Assembly (NCBI GenBank): GCA_003021785.1
Contig: PXQU01000001.1
Span: 124,001 to 188,000 of the forward strand
DNA: 64,000 nt
Direction: 5' to 3'
Source of the DNA: Halobacteriales archaeon QH_7_65_31
GTDB lineage: Archaea > Halobacteriota > Halobacteria > Halobacteriales > Haloarculaceae
Part shown: positions 10,035 through 19,344 of the stretch, piece after piece
How the letters are laid out: each line of letters opens with the position of its first letter
Numbering within the stretch: the first letter of the stretch is position 1
Notes under the pieces: generated by a model
The model's database searches: none
What the model was told of the DNA's origin: nothing
Seen by the model: the letters and a program-made list of their open reading frames with translations, nothing else
Position numbers and translations under genes: made by a program

Positions 10035-10792
10035 GGCGGATCGGGGATGACCGCCGAGCGGAAGCGGTCGGCGACCGCCTCGCCGTCGCCGGCGCGCACG
10101 TCGAGCGCGTCCGCCGCGCGACGGAAGGCGGCGGCAGCCGTCGACTCCGGAGCGTGTGCGAGCAGCGGCTCGCCGGCGGCCCGGGCGGCGCGAGCGGCGT
10201 CGGCGTCGGGAATCTCCGCGAGCGTCGGTCCCTCGAAGTAGCGGTCGGCCTGCTCGGCGACCGACTCGCCCTCGTGGACCTTGTTGAACAGGACGCCTGC
10301 GACGTCGGTCCCGTACGAGAGCGCGTACTCCTGTACCTTCAGCCCGTCAGAGAGCGCGGGAACGGTCGGCTGGAGCACGACGACCGCACGGTCGGCCAGC
10401 ACGACGGGGAGCACGGCGGCCTTCGAGCCGAGCGTCGCCGGCGAGTCGAGCAGCAGCACGTCGGTATCGGTCGCCAGCTCGGCGATCACGTCGCGCAGCC
10501 GGTCGGGATCGGCCCGCTCGAAGGCGGCAAGGGAGGTCCCGCAGGGAACGACCGACATCCCGAACCGCTCGTAGGTGGCCGCCTCGACGGAGTCGCCGCC
10601 CTCGACGAGCACGTCGTGAAGCGTGGCGTCGGCGTCCGACAGCCCGGCGTGAAAGAGCAGATTCGCCATCCCGGTGTCGGCATCCACGACCGTCACGTCG
10701 TGCGAATCGGCGAGGGCCATCCCGAGCGCGAGCGTGCTCGTCGTCTTCCCCGTTCCGCCCTTCCCCGAGGCGACGGCGAACGCTTCCACCAT
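10031..10792 (-). CDS. MinD/ParA-family P-loop ATPase with intact deviant Walker A
   Basis: MVEAFAVASGKGGTGKTTSTLALGMALADSHDVTVVDADTGMANL; VLLLDSPATLG. Confidence 0.9.
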   Translation of the reverse strand: MVEAFAVASGKGGTGKTTSTLALGMALADSHDVTVVDADTGMANLLFHAGLSDADATLHDVLVEGGDSVEAATYERFGMSVVPCGTSLAAFERADPDRLRDVIAELATDTDVLLLDSPATLGSKAAVLPVVLADRAVVVLQPTVPALSDGLKVQEYALSYGTDVAGVLFNKVHEGESVAEQADRYFEGPTLAEIPDADAARAARAAGEPLLAHAPESTAAAAFRRAADALDVRAGDGEAVADRFRSAVIPDPP

Positions 10793-10902
10793 TTGCTTTC
10801 GTTCGGCGGTTCGAGAACAAAAGCGTTCGGGACGCGACGGACGGGACCGGGGCAGAGAGCGACCCCCGTGTACCGTCGGTTCACGCCGCGGGGAGCGCGG
10901 CG

Positions 10903-11991
10903 TCAGTACTCCGGAAGCCGGGCCGACCGGGCCGAGCCGTCCACGAACGGGAGCGACTCCCGGCGCGCCGCGATCTCCGTCTCGTCGACACGGACGGTGA
11001 GATCGGTCAGTTCATCGGTGAAGCCGACGAGCGCGAGCGCGATAGGCGACTCCCGGATCGGGGAGCTGTCGGCCCGCGTCACCTCGCCGATGTGGCTGTC
11101 ACCGGCGAAGACGGCCGCACCCGGCTCCGGGACGGTATCGAGCGAGAGCCCGACCAGTCGCCGCGAGGGCCGTCCCCGGTTCTCGATCTTCGAGACGACC
11201 TCTTGGCCGACGTAACAGCCCTTCGCGAAGTCGAGCGCGTTCCGCAGTCCGAGCACGTTCGGGACCGTCCCGTCGAGTTCGGTCTCGAACAGCGGCGTGC
11301 CGGCTTCGAGCGTCAGCGTCTCCCACGTCCGGTGGCCGAACGGGACGGCGTTGTTCCCCCGGACGGTGAGCGTCTCGAACACCTCGCTCGCGTCGTCGGC
11401 CGCACAGACGACCTCGTACCCTTCCTCGCCGGTGGGATTATCTGTCCGGATGACGGTGACGCCGGCCTCGCCCATCGAGCCGCGGACGAAGCCGAGCCGT
11501 TCGTCCGGGCTGGCGGCGCCGCCGTGGAGAACGCTGGCGACCTTCTCCGTCGCCGTCGGTCCGTGGACGCCGAAGACAGCAAGCTCCTCGGTGGCGTTCT
11601 CGATCGTCACGTCCTGAATGAACGTGGTCTCGCGCCACCCCTCGGCGAGGGAGGTCGTCTCACCGGGCGGGGTGAAACAGAGCAGTCGCTCGCCGGCGTT
11701 GTAGACGTAGAGGTCGGTCTCGATCCGCCCCTGTGGATCGAGGAGGAGCGCGTAGACCCCCTGCCCGTCTGCCGTCGGGACGGCGTTGGTGACGGCGTTG
11801 TCCACGAAGTCGATGCGGTCGTCGCCGGTGATCCGGAGGACGCCACAGCGGCGCTCGATGACACCGACGCCGTTGCGGACGGCCCGGTGAGTGCGGTCGG
11901 GCCGACCGTAGGAGTCGACGACGCGACGGCCGTCGTACTCGCGGAAGCTGGCCCCGTGGCGCTCGTGGATCTCGGCAAGGACGGTCATTAC
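10903..11991 (-). CDS. Aminomethyltransferase/folate-binding (GcvT/YgfZ-like) protein
   Basis: ALDFAKGCYVGQEVVSKIENRGRPSRRLVGL (KGCYxGQE motif of the YgfZ family); start trimmed to MTVLAEIHERHG. Confidence 0.85.
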   Translation of the reverse strand, partial: VMTVLAEIHERHGASFREYDGRRVVDSYGRPDRTHRAVRNGVGVIERRCGVLRITGDDRIDFVDNAVTNAVPTADGQGVYALLLDPQGRIETDLYVYNAGERLLCFTPPGETTSLAEGWRETTFIQDVTIENATEELAVFGVHGPTATEKVASVLHGGAASPDERLGFVRGSMGEAGVTVIRTDNPTGEEGYEVVCAADDASEVFETLTVRGNNAVPFGHRTWETLTLEAGTPLFETELDGTVPNVLGLRNALDFAKGCYVGQEVVSKIENRGRPSRRLVGLSLDTVPEPGAAVFAGDSHIGEVTRADSSPIRESPIALALVGFTDELTDLTVRVDETEIAARRESLPFVDGSARSARLPEY

Positions 11992-12033
11992 CCTCCGAAC
12001 ACGATCGAGAGGCAAAAGCGACTCGTCGGTGGC

Positions 12034-12321
12034 TCAGAAGGGGAGCTTCTCGCGGACGACATCGGTAAGCGAGGGCTGGTCGGTCTCGTCGTCGGGGATG
12101 ACCCGGTCGCGGGGGTAGAGACGCGTCTCGCTGTCGGTGTCGGTGACGCGGATGAGATCGTCGCTCTTGAGCGTCGCGAGGGACGTCTCGATCTCGTCGA
12201 TGGACGCGTCGACGCTTGCGCGCAGTTCGAAGATCGTGAGTCCGTCGTCGCGGTTGTCGACCAGCGCGTCGAGCACCGCAACGTCCGTGTCATCACGGTC
12301 ACGGTAGGTCGACTTCACACC
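12034..12321 (-). CDS. Small winged-helix-like haloarchaeal protein
   Basis: MGVKSTYRDRDDTDVAVLDALVDNRDDGLTIFELRASVDASIDEIETSLATLKSDDLIRV. Confidence 0.65.
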   Translation of the reverse strand, partial: GVKSTYRDRDDTDVAVLDALVDNRDDGLTIFELRASVDASIDEIETSLATLKSDDLIRVTDTDSETRLYPRDRVIPDDETDQPSLTDVVREKLPF

Positions 12322-12429
12322 CATGGCCGCGGATATGCGACGTGAGGTCATAACGGTTCGTGGGGCACGCGTCAGACGGTCGCCAACGGCGTCGGTAGCC
12401 TTATGCTCGCCACGGCGAGAGTGTGGACA

Positions 12430-13092
12430 ATGGGAGTCACGTGTTCGCTACTCGGGCACGCCTTCGAGGAGGCGGACACCGAGCGTGAACGGACCGAACA
12501 GGGCAGTGAAGCCGTCACCATCGTCCGTGAGTTCGAGGAGTGTCACCGCTGTGGCGAGCGTCGGATCACCTCCGAGAGCAAGGAGGTCACCTCGATCGTC
12601 GAACCGGCAGCGGTGGGCGTCGAGACCGACGCGGAATCGGAGCCGACGACGGACCCGGCGTCCGACGCACCGTTGGGACCGGACGGTGACGAATCGGCCG
12701 TCGACGAGGGGATACCGGAGCGATCGGTGGAGACGGAACCCGAGGAGCCGCCGGACCCCGAAACGGAGGACGCCGAGATCCTCGACGACGACGAGCCGGC
12801 GGAGTCACCGGTGCGCGATCCCGGTCAGTGGCCCGACGAGGCGACCGAGGAGTTCGATCCCGGGTCGCTGACCGAGGAACAGTCCGGCTCCGCCGTCGCG
12901 TCGGACACGGAGTCAGCGGCCGACGACGGGACCGAGCCGGAGCCGGCGGCGACGACGGTGCTGGACGGCGAGTACGTCTGTCCCGACTGCGGCTTCGCCG
13001 AGCCGATGGACGCGTCCTCGTTCCGGGACGGGGACGCGTGTCCCGTCTGTCATCAGGGGTATCTCGACGCTCGGACGCTCCGTAATCGGTAA
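12430..13092 (+). CDS. Acidic zinc-ribbon haloarchaeal protein
   Basis: MGVTCSLLGHAFEEADTERER, CHRCGERR near N-terminus and CPDCGF...CPVCHQGY at C-terminus, joined by a long acidic linker. Confidence 0.75.
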   Translation: MGVTCSLLGHAFEEADTERERTEQGSEAVTIVREFEECHRCGERRITSESKEVTSIVEPAAVGVETDAESEPTTDPASDAPLGPDGDESAVDEGIPERSVETEPEEPPDPETEDAEILDDDEPAESPVRDPGQWPDEATEEFDPGSLTEEQSGSAVASDTESAADDGTEPEPAATTVLDGEYVCPDCGFAEPMDASSFRDGDACPVCHQGYLDARTLRNR

Positions 13093-13116
13093 ACCATCGG
13101 GTGGCAAAGCCTCCGT

Positions 13117-13503
13117 ATGGAAGAGTACAAGATGCGGCGCGGGGAGTATCTAGAGGAGCGAGTCCCCGATCTCGAAGCGACCGTCGAGTCGTACTTCGGC
13201 GAGATCACCGACACACAGGAGTACAACGGCTCGGAGCTGTTCGTCGTCGGCGAGCCGGACAACCCCGTCTTCGAGCACATCGTCGCCGGCAGCATGAACT
13301 ACGCCGGCAAGAAGGACACGCTCGCGGTCGATTTCGTCGAGCGCGAGCTGGCAGCGCTGATGGAGACCGACGACGTGGACGCCGCCGGTGACGCCAATAG
13401 CCTCAAAAACGAGTTCCTCCTCGAAGCGACCGGTCGCGACGCGAAGGCCCGACGCGACTCGATGAAACGCGACGTGGAGGACGACGCCCCCGACGACTTC
13501 TGA
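13117..13503 (+). CDS. Conserved haloarchaeal protein, uncharacterised
   Basis: MEEYKMRRGEYLEERVPDLEATVESYFGEITD; good start context and non-overlapping position. Confidence 0.75.
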   Translation: MEEYKMRRGEYLEERVPDLEATVESYFGEITDTQEYNGSELFVVGEPDNPVFEHIVAGSMNYAGKKDTLAVDFVERELAALMETDDVDAAGDANSLKNEFLLEATGRDAKARRDSMKRDVEDDAPDDF

Positions 13504-13545
13504 CGACGGCGCTGTGTTTTTGTCTCCCGACTTCTCACGTCGCGT

Positions 13546-13971
13546 ATGGGCTACGCGTGTCCCGTCTGTGACGACCCGCAGGTCGACGCCCGACATCTGG
13601 CGAACCACCTCGCATTCACCGCCATCCTCGGTGACGAGGGCCACGAAGCGTGGCTCGACGACCACGCCCCGACGTGGGCCGACGACGGTGAACGGGAGCT
13701 TGCCGCGACCGTCCGTGAGTTCGCCGACGAGGAGACGTATCCACAGGTGTTCGAGGACACGACCGAGGAGCGAGCCGAACGCGAGGGCGGTCGCTCCGGC
13801 GAGCTGTTCGAGTCGGAGGGCCACACACACGGGGGACCACAGCCACACGGTCACAGCCACGATCAGCGGCTTCCCCCTCAGGCGGATCTCGATGTCGACG
13901 AGGACACGGAGGCGGTGTTAGCGGAAGCCCGCGAGCTGACGAAGGAGATGCTCGGCGACTCGGACGAGTAG
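13546..13971 (+). CDS. Zinc-finger (CxxC...HxxxH) haloarchaeal protein with His-rich segment
   Basis: MGYACPVCDDPQVDARHLANHLAFTAILG; HTHGGPQPHGHSH. Confidence 0.75.
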   Translation: MGYACPVCDDPQVDARHLANHLAFTAILGDEGHEAWLDDHAPTWADDGERELAATVREFADEETYPQVFEDTTEERAEREGGRSGELFESEGHTHGGPQPHGHSHDQRLPPQADLDVDEDTEAVLAEARELTKEMLGDSDE

Positions 13972-13999
13972 CGAGACCGCGGCGGCGACGAGTCGACGG

Positions 14000-15340
14000 C
14001 TATCGCCCGACTGCAGCCCGAATCCGGTCACGTCGCCACCACAGCTCTGTCACGCCCCACCCGAACAGCGTGAGCGCCAGCGCGGACGCGACGAGCAGTT
14101 CGGGGTAGAGGATCCACGACGGAGCGACGTAGAGCAGGCCGTTGGGGACCAGCTGTGGGATCCCCGTCCGGAGCGTGTAGCCAGGGTTCGTGAACAGGCC
14201 CGAACTGGGATCGACACCGGCGTCGTCCGGCGCGAGGGCGGGACCGCCGCCGCCGGACTCCGTTGGCGTGGCGAGTCGTTCCGCCTCGTACGGAAGTCGG
14301 ACAGTCGCCGACCACAGTACCGAGCCGTCGGGGGCGACTTCGATGACGCGGTCGCCGTGGCTGTCCGTGACGAGCGTGGAGCCGTCGGGGAGCCGGTCGG
14401 CGTCACGCGGCCACTGGAGCCGAGCGTCGGTCCACGCCCACGTCTGGATCCACTCGCCGTCCTGTCGCTGATACTCGACGACGCGGCGGTTCTCCGAGTC
14501 GGCGATCGGGACGCTCGGGCCACCGGCCGACTCGGGGACGTAGTCGGGGTTGTGCTGTTCGTAGAGGGTATCGTGTGCGCCGTCGGCGCCGATCGTCTGC
14601 CCGGCGAGTAGCCCCTCACCCGGTCGGACGAAGATGACGGCGTCCTGATTGCGGAGACTGGCCATGAACCGACCGTCGGCCACCGCCTCGATGTCGTTGA
14701 CGTGAGTCCAGTCGCCGGAGGCCCCACCGGACGAGCGATCGTACGCCTCGTCGGCGGTCCAGCGCCACGGCTCCTCGCCGGTCGCGAGCTCGACGGTGTA
14801 GATGGCGTCGTCGTAGATATCGGCGACGGCGATGTGCGTCTCGTTGACGCGATCGATGTCGTGATAGCGGTTCGACGGAAGCCGAGGCGTGATACGCGAC
14901 CAGAGGCGGGTCGTCTCGTCGGTGCGGAGGTTCACCCGCTCGTAGACGTTACGCGAGCAGGTGTCGGTGGAGACGCGGGCACAGGCCGCACCGGTCAGCC
15001 GCTCCGCGCCGACGTACTCGACGACGTACGGCTCGTCAGGGACGGGGTCTACGTCGAAGTAGGTCTGGAGCGTGCTGTTCCGGTAGGCGATCTCTCCCTC
15101 GTCAGTGAGCGCGAGTAGCTCACCGGTGGCGTCGGACTCAGCGACGCCCTGCGTGGCGACGACGGTGACGTTCGCGGCAGCGTCGAGCGCGGCGGGATCG
15201 ACACCGTCGGCGTCGGTCGAACGGAACTCGTCGGTCGTCGCCGCGGGCGTCGGGCCGGTGAGATAGCCGACCAGCAGGCCGACGAGACAGACGACGACGA
15301 GCGCGAGGAGGGTACGGCGGACGGTCGAGCGGGCGGGCAT
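14000..15340 (-). CDS. Membrane-anchored arylsulfotransferase (ASST)-like beta-propeller protein
   Basis: N-terminal TM (LLALVVVCLVGLLVGYLTG), propeller-like repeats with WTHVNDIEAV and HDIDRVNETHIAVAD, C-terminal TM (LLVASALALTLFGWGV). Confidence 0.7.
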   Translation of the reverse strand: MPARSTVRRTLLALVVVCLVGLLVGYLTGPTPAATTDEFRSTDADGVDPAALDAAANVTVVATQGVAESDATGELLALTDEGEIAYRNSTLQTYFDVDPVPDEPYVVEYVGAERLTGAACARVSTDTCSRNVYERVNLRTDETTRLWSRITPRLPSNRYHDIDRVNETHIAVADIYDDAIYTVELATGEEPWRWTADEAYDRSSGGASGDWTHVNDIEAVADGRFMASLRNQDAVIFVRPGEGLLAGQTIGADGAHDTLYEQHNPDYVPESAGGPSVPIADSENRRVVEYQRQDGEWIQTWAWTDARLQWPRDADRLPDGSTLVTDSHGDRVIEVAPDGSVLWSATVRLPYEAERLATPTESGGGGPALAPDDAGVDPSSGLFTNPGYTLRTGIPQLVPNGLLYVAPSWILYPELLVASALALTLFGWGVTELWWRRDRIRAAVGR

Positions 15341-15412
15341 CGACTCGCATATCCTCGTCGGGGTAGGATACTGTTTCGGTATATCTACGGCCGGTCGGCC
15401 CGTACGAGCGGT

Positions 15413-15847
15413 ATGCACGAGGACGGGTGGCTCGCCCCGGCGACGGAGGCGGAGGCGCACGAGACGTACAGCGATCTCGCACCGGCGGCCCGGACGGTCG
15501 TCCGGGAGACGGCGAAGGCGATGTCGTTCGACCGCGAGGAGTACGACGACCGCGTCACGAACGAGGTCGTCGAGACGGCGCTGGACGCGCTGTTCGCCTC
15601 CCTGCTTCGGGTGACGGTCGGGACGCGCGCGGAGTTCGAGACGGCGCGTGCGGAGACCGGCTACGACGCCGATATCGAGGGGAGCGACGCGGTCGAAAAC
15701 GCCGTCTGGCACGTCGCGCCCGCGACGGAGACGATCGTCGCCGCGACGTTTCAGGACGCCGAGACGGCGGCCGTCGGGACGCTCCGGCGACAGGCGTTCG
15801 GAAAGGTCTACCGCGACGTACTCAGCACCGAGGGAGCCGAGCCGTGA
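15413..15847 (+). CDS. Conserved haloarchaeal protein, uncharacterised
   Basis: MHEDGWLAPATEAEAHETYSDLAPAARTVVRETAKAMSFDREEYDDRVTNEVVETALDALFASLL; first gene of overlapping three-gene set. Confidence 0.75.
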   Translation: MHEDGWLAPATEAEAHETYSDLAPAARTVVRETAKAMSFDREEYDDRVTNEVVETALDALFASLLRVTVGTRAEFETARAETGYDADIEGSDAVENAVWHVAPATETIVAATFQDAETAAVGTLRRQAFGKVYRDVLSTEGAEP

Positions 15848-16242
15848 GACGGATCACGCGGAACGTCACCCTCGCCGTGCTGGTCGTCGCCGTCCTCCTG
15901 CTCGCGCTCGGGGCGCTCCCCTCCTTCCTCCAGAGCGGCGATCCGTACTACGCCGAGGCGACCGCCACCGACCCACCGGCGTCGGTGACGCCAGCCGACG
16001 GCGGAAACATCTCGGCCCAGCGGTTCCCCTACACGTACGCGGCGGTGAGTGCAGCCGACGACGGGACGGCCCGCTCGAAGCCGTACTACGAGGGACCGCT
16101 CGGTCTCAAGGAGCCGTTCACCCACTCCGTGTTCGACGAGCGCGACGTGTTCAGACAGCGGTACGCGTCGAGCGTCTCCGACGGCGCGGTGTACGTCCGT
16201 TTCGAAAACGTCACCTATCGCGTGACGGTGGTACAGTCATGA
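15844..16242 (+). CDS. Membrane-anchored haloarchaeal protein
   Basis: GTG start overlapping the upstream stop (GTGA); N-terminal TM VTLAVLVVAVLLLALGALPSFL. Confidence 0.65.
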   Translation: MRRITRNVTLAVLVVAVLLLALGALPSFLQSGDPYYAEATATDPPASVTPADGGNISAQRFPYTYAAVSAADDGTARSKPYYEGPLGLKEPFTHSVFDERDVFRQRYASSVSDGAVYVRFENVTYRVTVVQS

Positions 16243-16781
16243 CTGACCACGCTACCCACGACTGGCCGGTCGTCGAGTCGGTCGCCGAGTACGAGACCGG
16301 CTGGTACACCGGCGGCTACGACGAGGTGCGCCAGCCCGACGAGACGACGAAAAAATACTATTGGGCGGATCTCCCGCCCGCGGTCGTGGTCGTCGCGTGC
16401 GACGGCGAGGAGCTGGTGATGATCGAGCAGTTCCGGCCCGCGATCCGCGAGCACTGTCTGGAGCTCGTGGCCGGTATCGTCGAGGACGGCGAGACGTACG
16501 CCGAGGCCGGCGCGCGCGAACTTGAAGAGGAGACCGGATTCGTCCCCGAATCGGTCACGCACGTCGAGGAGTTCTGGTGTTCGACGGGCGTCCTGCGTCA
16601 CCGCCGCGGCATCGTCTACGCGGAGGGGCTCACCGCCGGCGAGCGGAAGCTGGACGGCAACGAGTTCATCGACGTGACGCGTGTTCCGGTCGAGACGGCG
16701 CTCGCTCGGGCGCGCGCGGAGCCGGCCAACGACGCCACGATGGAAGGGATTCTCCTCGCACAGGCCGACGGACTGCTCTGA
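16239..16781 (+). CDS. NUDIX hydrolase (ADP-ribose pyrophosphatase-like)
   Basis: Nudix box GIVEDGETYAEAGARELEEETGF; ATG overlaps upstream stop. Confidence 0.9.
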   Translation: MTDHATHDWPVVESVAEYETGWYTGGYDEVRQPDETTKKYYWADLPPAVVVVACDGEELVMIEQFRPAIREHCLELVAGIVEDGETYAEAGARELEEETGFVPESVTHVEEFWCSTGVLRHRRGIVYAEGLTAGERKLDGNEFIDVTRVPVETALARARAEPANDATMEGILLAQADGLL

Positions 16782-16793
16782 GGAATCGTCCGA

Positions 16794-17264
16794 CTACTGC
16801 ACCGAGCAGACCAGCACGAGCGCGTCCTCGCCGTCGTCGTAGTAGCGCGGGAGCCGGCGGTACGGCTCGAAGCCGAACCGCTCGTACAGCCGTCTCGCGG
16901 TGTCGTTGCTCTCCCGGACTTCGAGCTTGACGCGACCGACACCCTGCCCGCGACAGACGCTGAGTGCCGTGCCGAGGAGGTTCGCGCCGAGCCCCTGCCC
17001 GCGAGCGTCGGGCCGGACGGCGAGGTCCTTCACGTGACCGAGCGGACTGCCGCCGTTCGGGACGGTGTCGGTGACGATGAAGCCGTCGACCGGCCGGTCG
17101 CCGGCGACGAGGAAGCCGGGGTTGCCGAGGAACCGCTCGAAGGCGGTGTAGGGCCACGGCTGGGCGAACGACGCGGTCTCGATGCGGTAGATGTCGAGCA
17201 GGTCGGCGCGCGTCGCCTGCCGGATCGTCGGCTCGTCGGCGGGTTCGCTCCCGGCGATAGTCAC
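16794..17264 (-). CDS. rimI: GNAT acetyltransferase, RimI-like
   Basis: LAVRPDARGQGLGANLL acetyl-CoA motif; KLEVRESNDTARRLYERFGFE. Confidence 0.8.
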   Translation of the reverse strand: MTIAGSEPADEPTIRQATRADLLDIYRIETASFAQPWPYTAFERFLGNPGFLVAGDRPVDGFIVTDTVPNGGSPLGHVKDLAVRPDARGQGLGANLLGTALSVCRGQGVGRVKLEVRESNDTARRLYERFGFEPYRRLPRYYDDGEDALVLVCSVQ

Positions 17265-17357
17265 ACGTACGCTACGTCGGGCAGTGAGTAAACGTCGTCG
17301 GCCGCCGGACGACTGCGCTCGGGTCGTCCGAACCCGTGAGACGCGTATCGACGCGGC

Positions 17358-17531
17358 TCAGCTCGGCGTCCAGCCACAGACCGTACACTCGGAGGCGTCC
17401 ATCTCGTGGAGACCGCCGCAGTCAGGACAGCGCTTCTTGTTGTAGTCCTCCTCCCACGCCGGCGTCTCGGTTTCCGACTCGTGGCCTCTGTCCGCGAGGA
17501 ACTCGTCGAAGATGTCGTTTGCGGTCGCCAT
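17358..17531 (-). CDS. Zinc-ribbon microprotein (57 aa; below the ORF-track cutoff)
   Basis: Manual translation: MATANDIFDEFLADRGHESETETPAWEEDYNKKRCPDCGGLHEMDASECTVCGWTPS; resembles the haloarchaeal HVO_0416-type zinc-finger family. Confidence 0.8.
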   Translation of the reverse strand: MATANDIFDEFLADRGHESETETPAWEEDYNKKRCPDCGGLHEMDASECTVCGWTPS

Positions 17532-17607
17532 ACGGGTAGAACAACGGGCGGGAGAGAATTAAATGTGTGGTACATCGTGCCACAATGAGAGCCGGCACTC
17601 GACGCAG

Positions 17608-19104
17608 TTAGAGCCCGTACAGCGCGGAGAACTTCTGTTCGGCGTACTCGATGAAGGCGTCCGCGGACAGCGGCTCGCCCGTCGCCACCTCGACGAGCTC
17701 GTCGGCGGTGTACCGCTGGCCGTGACGGTGGAGGTGGTCGGTCTGCCACTCCCAGAGCTTCCCGAACGCCTCGTCGCGGATACAGCTCTCGACGTCGATA
17801 TCTTCTTCCATCGCGGCCGTCAGCTGTGCCGCGAGCACGCTCCCGACGGTGTAGCTGGGGAACCCACCGAACCGGGTCGTCCAGTGGATATCCTGGAGCG
17901 GGCCGGCGGCGTCGTCCTCGGGCGTGACGCCGAGATACTCGTCCATCTTCTCGTTCCAGCGAGCCGGGATCTCGTCGACGGTGAGGTCGCCGTCGAGATA
18001 CGACTGCTCGATCTCGTGGCGGAGGATGATGTGGAGGTGATACGTCAACTCGTCGGCCTCGACGCGGATCGCGTTCGTCGGCGTGATGCGGTTCGCGGCC
18101 TCGTACGCCTCCCGAACGGTGAGATCGTCGACGCCGGAGAGATGTCGCTTGAACGTCGGGAGGAACGTCTCCCAGAAGGCGCGCGTTCGCCCGACGTGGT
18201 TCTCCCAGAAGCGCGACTGCGACTCGTGGACCTCACCGCGGGCCGTGCCGAGGGGCGTCCCGTAGGCGTCGTCGGAGAGCCCGAGCGCGTAGCTCGCGTG
18301 ACCGAACTCGTGGATGGTGGCCGTCAGCCCGTCGAGGGGGTCCGTCTCCTTGTACCGGGTCGTGATGCGCGCGTCGAACTGCGTGCCCGAGGTGAACGGA
18401 TGTGCCGACTCGTCGAGACGGCCGCGGTCGTCGGGGTAGCCGAGGAACTCGGCGACGGCCTCGTTCAGCGACGCCTGCTCGCTCGCGGGGAACGTCCGGT
18501 CGACGAAGGGGTCCGCAAGGTCGTCACCGTTGGCCCTGATGTCGTCGATGAGCGGGACGAGCCGCTCCTTCAGGTCGGCGAAGATCTCTTCGACCGTCTC
18601 CAGCGGAAGCGTCGGCATGCCGCCGTCGTACAGCGTCGGATACGTCGGAGCGTCGGGCGCGATGTGGTCCGCGCGCTCGATCCGTAGCTCGCGCAGCTCG
18701 TCCAGCGTCGGCGCGAACGCGTCCCACTCGCTGTCGGCCTTCGCCGACTGCCACGTCGCCTGTGCGTCGGCGGAGGCCGCCGCGTGCCGTTCGACCAGCT
18801 CGCTCGGGACGCTCGTCGCCCGGTCGTGTTCGCGTCGCAGCTCTCGGACGACCGCCTGCTTGTCCTCCTCCAGTGAACCCGCCTCACAGCGGTCGAGCAG
18901 CTCGCCCATCTCGTCGTCGGTGAGCAGCTCGTGTGTGACACCGGACAGGGCAGAGAGCTGTTCGGCTCGGGCGGTCGCGCCGCCGTCTGGCATCGTCACC
19001 TGCTGGTCCCAGCCGAGCACACCGCCGGCGTCTCGGAGATAGGTGAGTCGTTCGATGCGATCGAGCAGCGCGTCGTACGCGTCCGTCGGTTGCAGCTCCT
19101 GCAT
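17608..19104 (-). CDS. M32 family metallocarboxypeptidase
   Basis: TIHEFGHASYALG (HExxH), HESQSRFWENHVGR; start trimmed to MQELQPTDAYDALL. Confidence 0.93.
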   Translation of the reverse strand: MQELQPTDAYDALLDRIERLTYLRDAGGVLGWDQQVTMPDGGATARAEQLSALSGVTHELLTDDEMGELLDRCEAGSLEEDKQAVVRELRREHDRATSVPSELVERHAAASADAQATWQSAKADSEWDAFAPTLDELRELRIERADHIAPDAPTYPTLYDGGMPTLPLETVEEIFADLKERLVPLIDDIRANGDDLADPFVDRTFPASEQASLNEAVAEFLGYPDDRGRLDESAHPFTSGTQFDARITTRYKETDPLDGLTATIHEFGHASYALGLSDDAYGTPLGTARGEVHESQSRFWENHVGRTRAFWETFLPTFKRHLSGVDDLTVREAYEAANRITPTNAIRVEADELTYHLHIILRHEIEQSYLDGDLTVDEIPARWNEKMDEYLGVTPEDDAAGPLQDIHWTTRFGGFPSYTVGSVLAAQLTAAMEEDIDVESCIRDEAFGKLWEWQTDHLHRHGQRYTADELVEVATGEPLSADAFIEYAEQKFSALYGL

Positions 19105-19344
19105 ACGTGATAAACTGTGTGTCACGGTATCAATCCACTGGTCGGGGAGCGGGGACCGACCGGTTGCGGAGGCGGCGTGCGGGGACGCGGGACGGCGCGC
19201 GATCGATATGCCGTGCGAGGCGGGATCGAAGGAGCTGGGGCGTTCCGTCGGCTGTCGTGTCGTCGCCGGTCGGCTCACTCGCGGTCGAAGAGCACCCTCA
19301 CAGAAGCCACGGCACTTATACGGGACGATCCTGTTTCTGTTTGT

